A DNA stretch of 64,000 bases from Metallyticus violacea (Eukaryota > Arthropoda > Insecta > Mantodea > Metallyticidae): positions 312,341,012-312,405,011 of the forward strand of contig CM060846.1 in assembly GCA_030762175.1 (NCBI GenBank), given 5' to 3'. Within the stretch, counting starts at the first letter, position 1, and each line of letters begins with the position of its first letter. The notes under the pieces were generated by a model that saw nothing but the letters and a program-made list of their open reading frames with translations, was not told the origin of the DNA and did not search any database. A program made the position numbers and the translations under genes. Below are positions 13,007 through 23,369 of the stretch, in pieces.

Positions 13007-14330
13007 CGAGATGGTATCCACAATATTCGGGACTGGTGCTGCCATCTGGTCAAAAACTTACTTTGAGACTAATGACCACCGTCACCCTCGAAGTAGTTCC
13101 CTTCAACACGTATACACCGATCCCAGCGATTCTGCCATTTTCCATGTGCATCTTGGAAGTGATGTTCTTTGAGGGTGTTTAGCACAGACAGCGTTTCTTC
13201 TTTAATCCTCTCAGCTGTGTCCAACCGACATCCTTTCAACTTGATTTTCAGTTTGTAGAATAGAACGAAGTCGCAGGGTGCCAAATCAGGTGAGTACGGT
13301 GGATGGGGGGACAACCGTTGTTTTTCTTCAAAAAGCACCTGGTGACCAAGGAATTGTGACAGGCCGCATTATTGTGATGCAACAGTCAGTTCCCTTGTCG
13401 CCAAAGTTCGGGCCATCGTCTCCGCACATTTTCACGGAGCCGGCGCAAAACGCCACAGTAGTGCGTGAAATTCACTGTTTGATTTGGTGGGACGAATTCT
13501 TTGTGCACAATCCCCTTTGTATCAAAGAAAACGAGGAGCATGCTCTTGACTTTGCACTTCACTTGTCTCGCTTTTTTGGTCTTGGTGAGTTCGAGCTCTT
13601 CAACTAGGAGGATTGTTGTTTTGTCTCAGGGTCATAAGCGTACATCCAGTTCTCGTCCCCGGTGATGACCCTGGACAAGAAGGTTGGGTCATCGGATTCG
13701 GCCTGACGAAGCTCCGTGTAAACTTCAACACGATCGCCTTCTAATCAGCAGTCAGGATCCTTGGCACAAATTTTGCGGCGACACGACGCATGCCCATCAT
13801 CAGTTAAAATTCGTTGGCATGTCCCATAACCAATTCTCACTTCATGAGCAAGGTCTTCAATGGTTCGACGTCGATCCTCACGACGAGGTGTTGAGCTTTG
13901 GTAACAATGTCAGGCATTATGCAGCTGACGGGCCTATGGGCCTACTGGTGTGAGCATCGTCTTCATAGCTGTACGGTCGGACCTGAACCGAGCATGCCAC
14001 TCAAACACACGTGTACTGCTTGCTCATGCTTTGTCCCCCCAAATACTTGTTGAATCATTGCTAGGGTCTCCGTAGCATTTTTCCCGAGTTTTGCACAGAA
14101 TTTGATGCACACGCTTTGTTCCAATCGTGTGTCTATCGTAAAATCGCCTCATATTACACACAGAGTATCATGAAAAGTACTATAGAATCTCAACACATCT
14201 ACCCAGCTGCATGAAACTTTAAACATTCACTCATCAGGTGAGCTAGTGTTGCCGCTTAGCGGTACAAAATTCTACTGCAACTACTGTCGAGATGGCAGCA
14301 CCAGTCCCGAATATTGTGGATACCACCTCG
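13007..14330 (-). mobile_element. Mariner (Tc1/mariner, DD34D type), full-length but decayed
   Basis: A 1324-bp element with both ends. The left end starts CGAGATGGTATCCACAATAT; the reversed right end is identical for about 41 bp except for one base. Both sides are flanked by the target dinucleotide TA (13005-13006 and 14331-14332). The transposase lies on the minus strand, from about 14150 to 13069. Visible parts are an N-terminal helix-turn-helix region (AKLGKNATETLAMIQQVFGG, then FEWHARFRS), the first catalytic block VITGDENWMYAYDPETKQQ (about 13617-13670), a second block LLHHNNAA (about 13361-13384) and the third block SPHPPYSPDLAPCDF (about 13267-13317). Several frameshifts and stops break the frame. 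The second catalytic aspartate is Asn, so the element is dead in cis. Confidence 0.95.
13069..13338 (-). pseudogene. C-terminal fragment of mariner transposase
   Basis: The longest surviving open part of the transposase of the element at 13007-14330 is 89 codons, opened by a non-ATG codon downstream of a frame break. It contains HPPYSPDLAPCDF, which carries the third catalytic Asp of mariner. It continues through a basic helix and the terminal region NRWDRCIRVEGNYFEGD that is typical of mariner C-termini. It lacks the DNA-binding domain and the first two catalytic acids, so it cannot act alone. The plus-strand frames of 109 and 89 codons across the element are antisense shadows. Confidence 0.92.
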
Positions 14331-14332
14331 TA

Positions 14333-16180
14333 TCTATGCATGCCACAAGACAGTATTGCATGGTGAAAAAAGTAGTGCAATTTTGCTCCATTCTCCGATA
14401 CATTGAATAACTCACATCCTCTTCATGCAAATTCCACTATTTTAATCATAATGCTAAAATCTCAGTCTTGCTTTTACAGAGATCGAAACTTAAGAAATCA
14501 CTTAAGTCACTCTGATCTAGTCTGTGTGGCTCACTAGACAGTTTGCTCCAAAATCAGGATCCTTTTTGTGTACAGGGTGGCTGAGTGAACACGCCATTAG
14601 TTATTTATTTGTTTACTTTCATCAACATAATCTTTTGGTGGTTTACGTATTGGATGACGCCTGACAGATGGAATGTTAGGATATACCTCTGTCCACTTCT
14701 TCTTTGAATGTTTCTGTTTGATACAAATGTAGCAATCACTTTGGTTTGCTGCTCTATATCATGGGTACTGCGAAAGGCATTGGAGGTCCTTTTACGTTAA
14801 TCCAATTTCTTAGGTTGCTGACACGTGTGTTGCAGACTATATGCGCAATTAAGGTTTTGTTTTAGTCCCCTGTTTTACAACCAATATAATAATGATAGGC
14901 TTTTTTATTAGTGGAGTAATTGATAGTTTTTGTGAAGAAAATGTCAGTAGCCAGTACAAGTAGTGAAAGGTATCGGCACTGTTTCATGGCATTTTGGTTT
15001 ACTTTCACGTCCTTAAAGTGAGTTAAGTGTAGCTGCCGGTTATGTGAAATACTGAGAGATGCAAGATTCACTTAAGTTGAGTACGAGAGAGTGATAATTT
15101 ACTTCCAGGACACTTAACCACAAAGAAGATTAGAAACTAACTTAGTATAGAATTCCTCAATGTAACAAACCCCTTCAAAATGAAAACTAGAGCTTATTTT
15201 TGATTTTCTCTTTCATATTCACGATCAGCATAACAAAATTAACAATAGTTTGCTGTATTTGTCTAATTTATATTTTCACTGTTGAACAGGGTTATCAATA
15301 AATAAAAATAGCGTAAAAGTGTATCAAATGATGATATCTTTATACTATTATATAAAAGCTGTGCTAACCGTATCACACAAACAGCATGTAACAACGTTCA
15401 AACCATCTGGAGCTGGTTAACACGGCAAACGAACACCGGTGCACAAAACTTCTATTTCATTCTCAGTCTGCATTATTGCACGATCAGCCGTTTTATACAT
15501 GCCGTTAGCTAATCCGCAAGAAACAATTAAACTGGAAATATGTAATAGGAAATGAATATGTTCTGGTCTCGACTGAATTTACTTGTTGCTGTAGCAGACA
15601 TTAACAAAAAGTAGCAAGAAACAGCGGTTGGAGAGGTTTTTGTGCCAGCATGAGCTTACCAAGAAATCCTATAATCCACCCACACGCAGCAAACAGTCCG
15701 TCTACTTAAAACCCTAGCATCCCTCTTGTATGGTTCCCAATGGATAGCTTTGTTTAGTAAGGGGGTTCGGGTTAAGCTAATGGAGTTTATCTTACGCTCG
15801 GCTGGTTCGCCAGTTTCGCCTTACCTTCAACGAAAATGAGCATTGTTCTGTTATGGGTACCTGTGGGTTGCCTATTTGCTTGCTCACAATTCAGTAATAA
15901 GGACAGAAAACAATTGCATTAAGTAACAAGCGATAATAATATGAAACTATTTGCAGCGCTCAACAACAGTTGAAACATCTAGGAGCAGACAAAATATTTT
16001 AAATCCCTAAAGGTTTTCAGAGAAAGAAACGTGTATTTAACATTGAAGGAAAAAATCGGATGACTAGTTATGGTGAAGTATCATAATTTTGAGGCACAGC
16101 CTGCAGCTCATATACATATTTTACATTAGCTTCATGGTTCATTTTAGAAAGAAAGGTCTCTTTTTCCCCCAAGTCTTCAA
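14333..16180. other. Unannotated stretch
   Basis: No gene or repeat family recognised. The part at 15360-15900 is less AT-rich and could be an old repeat, but I cannot match it. Confidence 0.45.
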
Positions 16181-16189
16181 TTATGGCAT

Positions 16190-16450
16190 GAGATAAAAGC
16201 ACTGCTTTCGCTAACTATCCCAATAACGGGATAAGAAAGACTAATACCTCCCAGTCTAAATCTTTTTGAAAGGCGTCTCAATGCTGGTTAACAGGTATAA
16301 AAACTGAGGAGGACATGGCATCGCATTCTTTCCTTTCTTCGAATACCGCCCGTGCGGAACTAATTGAAATAGGGCTGAGGGGCATTTTGGTCAGCCCTGC
16401 TCGGCTCGCAGTGCTGTCTTAAAAGGCTCTTCGCCTCTTTTGTACTATGC
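16190..16450 (+). promoter_or_regulatory. Promoter-like, hairpin-rich island (unconfirmed)
   Basis: A GC-richer island with a TATA-like GGTATAAAAACT at 16295, followed about 30 bp on by GCATCGCATTC, which could serve as an initiator. It also contains an 8-bp inverted repeat AGGGCTGA/TCAGCCCT (around 16371-16400). No exon or known element follows. It could be a real core promoter, a solo LTR, a small RNA gene or chance. I see no flanking duplication. Confidence 0.2.
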
Positions 16451-16816
16451 TTATAATGGCTCTATTGGAAAATTAAAGAAAAAGCGTGAATGAATGAATA
16501 CTCTCTTGTTCCTTTCCGCCGTTTTTTCATATCGTGTGTAGGTTCAAAGCTGTGAATTTTCACAGTGAAGGCTCAAATCTCATACATCTATCAAACTTTC
16601 CCTTAAGAGCTTTAGCCACCCTCCGTCTCAGAGAATGAACACAGTTCCTGAATTTATGCTCACCTTACATATTATTCCGTTCATGTTTGTTAGACTATTT
16701 TTGCCGACAACGCAAGTCATTGCACTTAATATTGGTTGTTAATTTGCCTTTGAAGTTCTGTAGTATACTGCTGGTTGGTACACGTTGCTTGAATGAGGTT
16801 TTCACAAACTTTAGAG

Positions 16817-16856
16817 GAGTGCGTCCCAAACTTTTTCGGCTCGCGAAACCCCTTCA
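16817..16856 (+). mobile_element. hAT-like terminal sequence, single end
   Basis: The sequence AGTGCGTCCCAAACTTTTTC followed by GGCTCGCGAAACCCC closely resembles the terminal repeat of many animal hAT elements (CAGTG..CCCAAACTTTTT..GGCTCGCG, from memory). I could not find the matching inverted end. A family A SINE starts about 20 bp downstream and may have inserted into the same element. Confidence 0.4.
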
Positions 16857-16878
16857 TATATATCTCAGCTAAGCATAC

Positions 16879-17156
16879 CGCCAAGTGGCAGAGCTCGTTT
16901 AGCGTGGAATCTTGAGCGGGAGATCTGGGGTTCGATTTCCACTAGGACAGTCCTCTCTGACAGAAGTTTTTCCAGGTTTTCCTCAGCCCTCATAAATGGC
17001 AATTGCCGGAGAGGTACCCTAAACTAAGGCCTGGAAAGCTTCCTTCCTTTGAAATATATATATATTCCCAATTTATCGTTTCATTTCATGTATCATCACT
17101 GTCCACCACCCGTGATGCCTCAGTAGTTAATCCGGGCGTTAAACACTAATTTAAAC
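16879..17156 (+). mobile_element. SINE family A copy
   Basis: Near full length with a drifted head (CGCCAAGTGGCAGAGCTCGT) and B box GGTTCGATTTCCACTAGG. The body has GGCAATTGCCGGAGAGGTAC and CTAAGGCCTGGAAAGCTTCC and ends CCGGGCGTTAAACAC, followed by an A-rich tail. The flanks share only TCATATA, so no clear target duplication. It probably lies within an older hAT-like element. Confidence 0.87.
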
Positions 17157-18266
17157 AAATCATATAAACTTATTAATATACAAAATGTTTAACAACTTAA
17201 CCTAGCCTAAAGCTGCTGTAGCTACAGTAAATAGTCTTACCATTACATTCCTCTCCCAAAATTAAATAACAACGCTTAAAATTATTGAAACTATTATACG
17301 TTCAAATAATTATGCTTTTCTTTTACAAATCCGAAATTAAATGGGTAAATCAATAATGCATTAGCACATATCCCTATCCCGTTAAGTATGGGTTGTTATA
17401 TTTTACATATTTTAATCCAAACCAGGCACTGATAATAACTTTTTTGATACTACTGAAATGTTTTATACAGTCGCAGAACTCCATGCAGGCTTAAGCAAGA
17501 CCTTCTTCACTACCCAAAAACCAATGCAGAAAAAATGGTGTCTGTCGTCGCCCTGCTATGCCAATAGCAAACACGAAAGTCTTATGCAGTACTATGTTTG
17601 CAATATGACATTATATATCATAAGAAAATATTTCTCATATGTAAACAAAATATAAAATAGCCTGAATTCTGTTTACATAAAATCATCCATGCACAAGTAA
17701 TGGTTAATAGACAACTGCCCATTACCATTTACTACAGTGCAATAACTTATGAAATAATAACAAGGACAATAATTATAACACCAACATGCATAATAAGGAA
17801 TAACTTAATCAAGTATTTTTCATTGCTGTAACGTGCATAAAAATTATTTTAATTTGCTGTAGTTAAAAATTAACGAATCACACACACACAAATATATAAA
17901 AATATATAAAAGATAAATTTGCAACCCATATCAAGAATTCTGATAAATATGTAATATGATTTGCAAAAGAAGGCTTCACGTGCTATAATGCAAAATTTAT
18001 TTTACCAGTTTTCTCTATATCCAAATCATGATCCAGTGGTAAACTTTCCTTCATAACGTTCATTCTTTCAATAACCGAGATATCATTATTATAATAATTA
18101 GCAAAGAAACTCAGAAAATTATCCAATTTTCACCATCTGTTATATATTAACTCCTTACTTCTACTGCACTCTAAAATCGAGCTGAACTTCTCTACAGTCA
18201 AGCATAAATCTTTAAAAGACACACTAACTTCCAAAATACTCGGCACTTTAAACCTAATCGACATAT
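17157..18266. other. AT-rich unannotated stretch
   Basis: No gene or repeat recognised. A 65-codon frame at 17458 has no motif. Confidence 0.5.
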
Positions 18267-18277
18267 ATGAAACAACA

Positions 18278-18557
18278 CCGCCACTGGTGGCCGAGATCGT
18301 AAAGGCGCGGACTCGTGAGGGGAGATCTGGGGTTCAATTCCCACCAGAATCGTCCTCCCTGATTGGAGGGTTTTTCCAGGTTTTTCTGTCATAAATGGCA
18401 AATGCCGTAGAGGTACCCTAAACTTAGGCCTGGAACACTTCCTGCGTTAAAAATATCCTTTCCCAACTTATCATTTCATCTCATATATCATCAATGTCCA
18501 TCGCCTGTGATGTCTCAGTAATTAATACGGGCGTTAAACACTACTTAAAAATAACAG
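18278..18557 (+). mobile_element. SINE family A copy with perfect target duplication
   Basis: Best-delimited member of the family. The flanks ATGAAACAACA at 18267-18277 and 18558-18568 are an identical 11-bp target duplication. The element starts CCGCCACTGGTGGCCGAGAT, has B box GGTTCAATTCCCACC, the body CATAAATGGCAAATGCC and CTTAGGCCTGGAACACTTCC, and ends CGGGCGTTAAACACTACTTA plus an A-rich tail. This fixes the family ends: CCGCCAC at 5' and TTAAACACT(A)n at 3'. Insertion by a LINE-encoded endonuclease is the standard mechanism for this pattern. Confidence 0.95.
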
Positions 18558-18776
18558 ATGAAACAACATCATAGTTATCATCACCTATTTTATTTATAAG
18601 AACATTGTCTTCCTGCAGTAGTTATAAATGTGTGCACCTTTCCTAACCTCACTTGCAAAGAAATCGAAACATGTTATAACACCCTGCTCACACCAATCAT
18701 TAAAACTCTGTTTATCTCACTCTAAATCGCGCTCATACATCCTTCCGGATCTTTCCTTCATTGCTAAGCCTCACTG

Positions 18777-19052
18777 TCACATATAATTGTAGATTAAGGA
18801 AAATATCACAGGGAATAAGTCCTCGCTAGCCACAAATTTTGGTATGGAATGTTTAATACACACTACAGAATTATAATTAACTTCCAAATTTGCACAGTGT
18901 ATAATTTTTATTAATTTCTCCTTTAATGACTGCTCTTTAGGAAATTTAAATATGATAGTATGTGGTTCATTGCAATAATTGGAGGTACAACCGGTCGATC
19001 CATGCTGAACTTTCTCTGACACAAGTTCTTGGTGTAATTTCAAAATCAACAT
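18777..19052 (-). pseudogene. Degenerate THAP-type zinc finger fragment
   Basis: A 91-codon ATG frame. From residue 18 it reads HGSTGCTSNYCNEPHTIIFK, then FPKEQSLKEK, then a 25-residue spacer, then VVCIKHSIPKF and DLFPVIF. This follows the order of the THAP domain: a CxxxxC pair, the FP motif, a Trp-containing helix, the C-x2-H pair and a closing AVPTIF-like motif. The first zinc cysteine position is His and the conserved tryptophan position is Leu, so zinc and DNA binding are probably lost. THAP domains occur in host regulators and in P-element-type transposases. The short length and lost residues favour a transposon or gene relic. Identification is by motif only. Confidence 0.5.
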
Positions 19053-19696
19053 TAAATTAATAAAAAACTAAATAATTAAAACGCTACTGTTGATTTGCTT
19101 CCAACTATAAATCACTGTAATAAACCACGTAACTGCAAAGAACAAAATGAACAAAATCATGTGCTTAATAGCAGGAACATCGAGATGCGATGTTCTGTAC
19201 TATCAATACCTGCATTATGGTCCTAGGATTGGAGCCGGTCTTGACATAAGTTACACAGTTACAGTGTAGCTTCAGTATTTTAAACTTCTCTCTTAACCTA
19301 CAGTTTTCATTAAAGATTTACTCACCTCTTTATCTGACATTCAGTGAGCTGGATGCGCTTGCTTTGGGCGGCACAGTGTTCTGAAGTCAGGGACAACAGT
19401 AGTTAAATAAAGTTTCAAATAAAGTCTAATTGTAGATTTTTTTTAAACAGGCGTAAGGAGAAAACCATTTCAAGCAAAAATATATGGTTGTTATCGTTTT
19501 ATTGGCTAACACTGGGAACTTCCTTCCTTCCTTCCTTCCGTCGCCTGAGGCACGCATCTCCATGTCCATAATCGAAGTTTTTTTCCTTGTAACGACAAAC
19601 GAAACTACTGCCTACCACTAAATATCTAAACAAATGCTTCATGTCAAAGAAATGAATATGTCTAATCTGCGATGGCCACAGTTCGGTATTTCAGGT

Positions 19697-19697
<1 letters not shown>
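19053..19697. other. Unannotated spacer
   Basis: No gene recognised. It contains a short (CCTT)n tract near 19518-19538. Confidence 0.5.
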
Positions 19698-19755
<58 letters not shown>

Positions 19756-19834
19756 AAGAAGAGGAGGAGGAGGAGGAGGAGGAGGAGGAGGAAGAAGAAG
19801 AAGAAGAAGAAGAAGAAGAAGAAGAAGAAGAAGA
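19698..19834. repeat. Compound trinucleotide microsatellite (AAT)(AAG)(AGG)(AAG)
   Basis: Four pure blocks in sequence: AAT to about 19728, AAG to about 19761, AGG to about 19791, then AAG again to 19834. The AGG block sits in the middle of an AAG block, as if AAG units mutated to AGG and then amplified. Frames through it encode runs of Asn, Lys, Arg and Gly or, on the other strand, Leu, Pro and Ile. None is a protein. Confidence 0.97.
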
Positions 19835-20425
19835 TTACAGTAAAAAAAATCTACATTCGTCATTAGAGAAATAATTTGGCAACTCCCTTGCCAGATTTTG
19901 AGAATATCGCAAACTACATTTTGGGAAACGTGTCTTATAACTTCGGAAGCTATGAATTTGCATTCATTGGCATCCTTGAGTCTAACACGAAATTTAATAA
20001 AGGTAACATACTTTAATAGAGCCCCGTTGCATTATTATGAGATGATTTGTGTCTCTCTTAGGAATATTTGTATTTATTTTATTTATTTAGATGCATTAAA
20101 GCCGTAACTGTTGGGCAAAAACAAACAAAACGGTTAAATAAGGCATGTGCAGAGCAGGTAGTGACATAGAATAACAATATTATAAATTAAAAAAGTAGAC
20201 AAGATCCTTAGCTTTACTCTGCTAACTCCAGGCTCTGTACGAGAAGCATAGAGAACAGCAGAAAAGATAAACATATTAACATTGAGATTATCAAGTTGCT
20301 GGTACTTTTTAGTTCACCTGCTGCTAAAATAATGTAACTGCGTCCACATGCTAAAGAAAATTAAATAAAATGTAGCAATTATATTCCGCTTATTCTCCTA
20401 TAGACTTTGCTACGTTGAAAACAAT
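19835..20425. other. Unannotated spacer before the LINE fragment
   Basis: No gene recognised; a motif-free 69-codon frame starts at 19898. Confidence 0.5.
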
Positions 20426-20429
20426 CATC

Positions 20430-21560
20430 CCTTGAAAGCTGTCCATGGGCCTCACAAGCCAAAGCATTGTTGAATAATTTATAGAAATACAAAAGGAAGA
20501 ATGCACTAGGGAAGGGAAAATTAGCTACCAATAGTATAAGAGTACGCTTGAAGAAAATCCTAAATGTAAGTGTAAGCTGGTTAGAGAGAATATATTCGGC
20601 TACAGTTGAATCGATGGGATAGAAATATGGGGGACAGAAAAAGGTTGGGAATGTATTGATCAGATTCATAGAGAAGTCGTAAAATGGCATTGGAATTACC
20701 TAGAGCTGCACCTGATGGAACTAGGAAAGGTGGGCCGAAAAGGTTTAGTAATAAAACGCATTATGAAATAATGGCGAAGGATACCATCATTGGGAGAGGG
20801 AAATATTCTCAAAGACTGCTTAGGGGCGCAAGAAAAAAGAAAATGAGTAACACGTTGGGTAGGTAAATGAAAGGAAATTGTAAGAGAAATTGGTCTGAGA
20901 GAGCTAGATAGTTTAAAGTCACAAAATGGGCAAGGCGCGGGAAATAAAGTGAAAGCAAGGATTGATGATATAGAGAAACAAGAAATATTAGGCAACCTAA
21001 GAGATAAGGGTATTCTGATATATTATACGAGTTTCAAGAAAGAGTGGGGCAGGGAAAAATATATTGAGGTTTGTTACAAAATGGGTAGGGAGGGTATGGC
21101 ATGGACAAGAATAGGAACAATGATGCTAGATGGGGCAAAAGATGACAAAGAATTGTGCCCACTGTGTGGTAAGGTAGACAAGAACTTGCACTTTATCTAA
21201 GAATGTACAGAAACCAAAGGATATAAAGAGGAAATATGGAACAAGTAGTGAAATAATTTGCAGACAACATTCTGGATTTCAAGATTTGTGGAATTAGCAG
21301 AAAAGAATTTTTTTAATTGGTTTGAAAATTATATAGGGAAAATAAGAGAAAAGTGGTGGAGAAAAGTGATCAAGGCAAAGGAAGATGGTAATAAGGTTAT
21401 AATGAGAGAACATGATCACTTTTAGGGAAGTATTTATAAAGCTCACTTGATAATGTGTATAGTTAGAGTGATGTGGGATGCATGAGTTATATAGGATCCT
21501 GAATTAACAAGCACTCCAGGATCAAGGAAATATTGTAAAATTATAATTGTAATGTGCAGG
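20430..21560 (+). mobile_element. 5'-truncated LINE (non-LTR retrotransposon), 3' coding end
   Basis: Pieces in all three plus frames belong to the region after the reverse transcriptase of an insect LINE. In order there is an AKALLNNL..KYKRKNALGKGK-like piece near 20455-20520, a frame with HYEIMAKDTIIGRGKYSQRL (20684-20866), and then a frame at 20949-21200 with EWGREKYIEVCYKMGREGMA. That last frame runs into CPLCGKVDKNLHF, a stop, and EC, i.e. a C-x2-C-x7-H-x4-C knuckle split by one stop codon. The frame then continues to about 21424 with FNWFENYIGKIREKWWRK. The end near 21560 has short ATTC repeats rather than a long poly(A). No reverse-transcriptase or endonuclease domain is present, so it is dead. 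Confidence 0.82.
20949..21200 (+). pseudogene. LINE ORF2 C-terminal zinc-knuckle fragment
   Basis: An 83-codon open piece (GTG at its start, so not a true start) within the LINE fragment. It holds the conserved EWGREKY..MGREGMAW..IG..LDGA segment and the first three ligands of the zinc knuckle (C, C, H). The last ligand Cys lies two codons beyond the TAA that closes the frame, so one substitution explains the break. In LINEs this knuckle is thought to help bind template RNA or target DNA. Further plus-strand coding remains follow to about 21424. Confidence 0.75.
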
Positions 21561-22261
21561 AATAATACATATTCATTCATTCAAATACAAATATATTTTA
21601 TTTGTTCTTTGTTTTTACTTAGAATTCATACAATGATTTATTCTCGGGTAAACAAATGTGATAATTCTTATATTCAAAGGGGTTAAAATAAGTCACTTTC
21701 AAAAAAATACTCTCATTATTTTTACTCATGCTGCCCCCCATCGCCATGTGAAGATGCACGCTCAGTAATATTATTGTGAAAGTTGATAGAAAATTATATT
21801 TGATGACCAAAAGGCGAATTCCTTTCGGTTTGATGTGATCGAAACTACTACTGGCTTGATCATTGCTTCCTTGTTTGTCTGGTTTAACGCTATAACATCC
21901 AGAACGTAATTTCATTTTGTTTTGAAAAATTACTCACTTATTTATCCTATCAGCACGTGTAATTAAAGCGGCACCACGATTTGTTCTTACAGGAATTAAT
22001 GATTGGCTAAGATATTCTTTTGTAGATTAATAGATTTTGATTGTGTGCTAGTTACCTTCTGGTTCGTTGCAAACGCTCGATTGGACCGACTAATACGTTT
22101 CTCTTTTACAAAGAAGGGAAATAAATCCCATATGTTGCTTTTTATTTCGTTGTTATATTGCGATGGCGATCATGACGATGAAGTGGATATCTGCAGAGAA
22201 AAAAAAAAAAAAAGAAAAGAAAGAAAGAAAAGAAGGAGTAAATGTAACTGTAGGGAACAAG
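21561..22261. other. Unannotated spacer
   Basis: No gene recognised. A 98-codon minus frame (21619-21915) has no known motif. An A-rich AAAGAAAGAAAG tract lies at 22200-22232. Confidence 0.45.
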
Positions 22262-22271
22262 TCTCGAAGAA

Positions 22272-22575
22272 AAATTTATTTATTTGGTCTATTTAACATC
22301 TGGTCACGCTCTTTAACATTTCAGGTCACCATCGTCCCATTCAATTGAGAGCGTGAAACGGACGATAACTTTTGCTCAGAAGCCTCTTCTTTTAGGCTTG
22401 AGGTTCTTTTACATGCCGTAAATCTACGACACAGGATTCACGGTTTTACTTCCCTTCCACAAAAGCCATATTTAGAATTTTTATGCCCTGAAAAAATTCA
22501 TCTACCCTGGCAGGGATTGTACCCGCATTCTTGGGTTTACGAGGCAAGTACGGTTACCACTAGACCACCAGGACC
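22272..22575 (-). mobile_element. SINE family B copy
   Basis: Read on the minus strand, the head is GGTCCTGGTGGTCTAGTGGT (box A), then CTCGTAAACC and a damaged box B GCGGGTACAATCCCTG. The body matches family B: GGCTTTTGTGGAAGGGAAGT, AAAAGAACCTCAAGCCTAAA, GGACGATGGTGACCTGAAAT and GTTAAAGAGCGTGACC. A possible target duplication is TCTCGAAGAA (22262-22271) against TCTCAAAGAA (22581-22590), but the second copy lies 5 bp beyond the expected edge, so I treat it as tentative. Confidence 0.87.
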
Positions 22576-22590
22576 TTTGCTCTCAAAGAA

Positions 22591-23369
22591 GTGGAAATGC
22601 AAGCTCATAACAATAAGAATTGTATTTCGAATAAACTATCGCACATAATGACACCATTTAGCTTATTAAAAAGCTTTTCTTCGTCTATTAAGGAGATTAT
22701 AAAAAAAGCTTATATCAATGATAAACATGTCCGGGGTATGCATTAGAAATGTATGGGGGAAAGGAGAACATACAGAGTAAGTTTAGGCGATGCTTCTTTG
22801 AAAGTTGTCAAGGAGCCATAATGTTGAGCGGTGCTAAGTGGAACTCTTTTCAGAATATATTTTATTTATTATTTTCTTTTACAAAACTCGAACGCTAGAA
22901 TACAATTCAGTTTAGAGTTTATTTACCCAAATGTGGTCAGAGATGGGTTGTAACTATTAACTACCTACTGGTATTACCTTATACTTTCAACAGGTATCTG
23001 CTCATTATGAAGATTTGAAATTCAAACACCGGAGAGACCAAAACTTAGTTCCGAGATGTATTCACCCAATACAGTTGAGCAAATGGGGATTCCTTATTGA
23101 ATTTACACGGCAAGGACTACTTTTAAACTGAAATGATTGTATATCGTTAACTCCTGTCTTCAGGACGATGGTTTTGTTGTGCTGTACAAGTTATGCTACC
23201 TGATATGCATTCTTTGGGGGGGGGGGGAGTCAGATTCTTCCATAGAGAGCTGACCCACATATCCTTCAGCTAGTTTTGGACGGAAGCATTAACACAGAGT
23301 GCCACTCGAGACTTTGGCCCGAGACGAGGATTCTTTTATCCCATCTGCAAAATATACTTCACCGTATTA
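22591..23369. other. Unannotated stretch with a G12 run
   Basis: No gene recognised. A run of 12 G lies at 23216-23227, about 150 bp before the minisatellite. Degenerate monomer-like sequence may begin upstream of 23370, but I cannot support it. Confidence 0.45.

Noticed and set aside
13278..13953. Plus-strand frames of 109 and 89 codons
   Set aside because: They are antisense shadows of the decayed mariner transposase.
19634..19866. Arg/Lys/Gly-rich, Asn/Lys-rich or Leu/Pro-rich proteins
   Set aside because: All arise only from reading the trinucleotide microsatellite in different frames.
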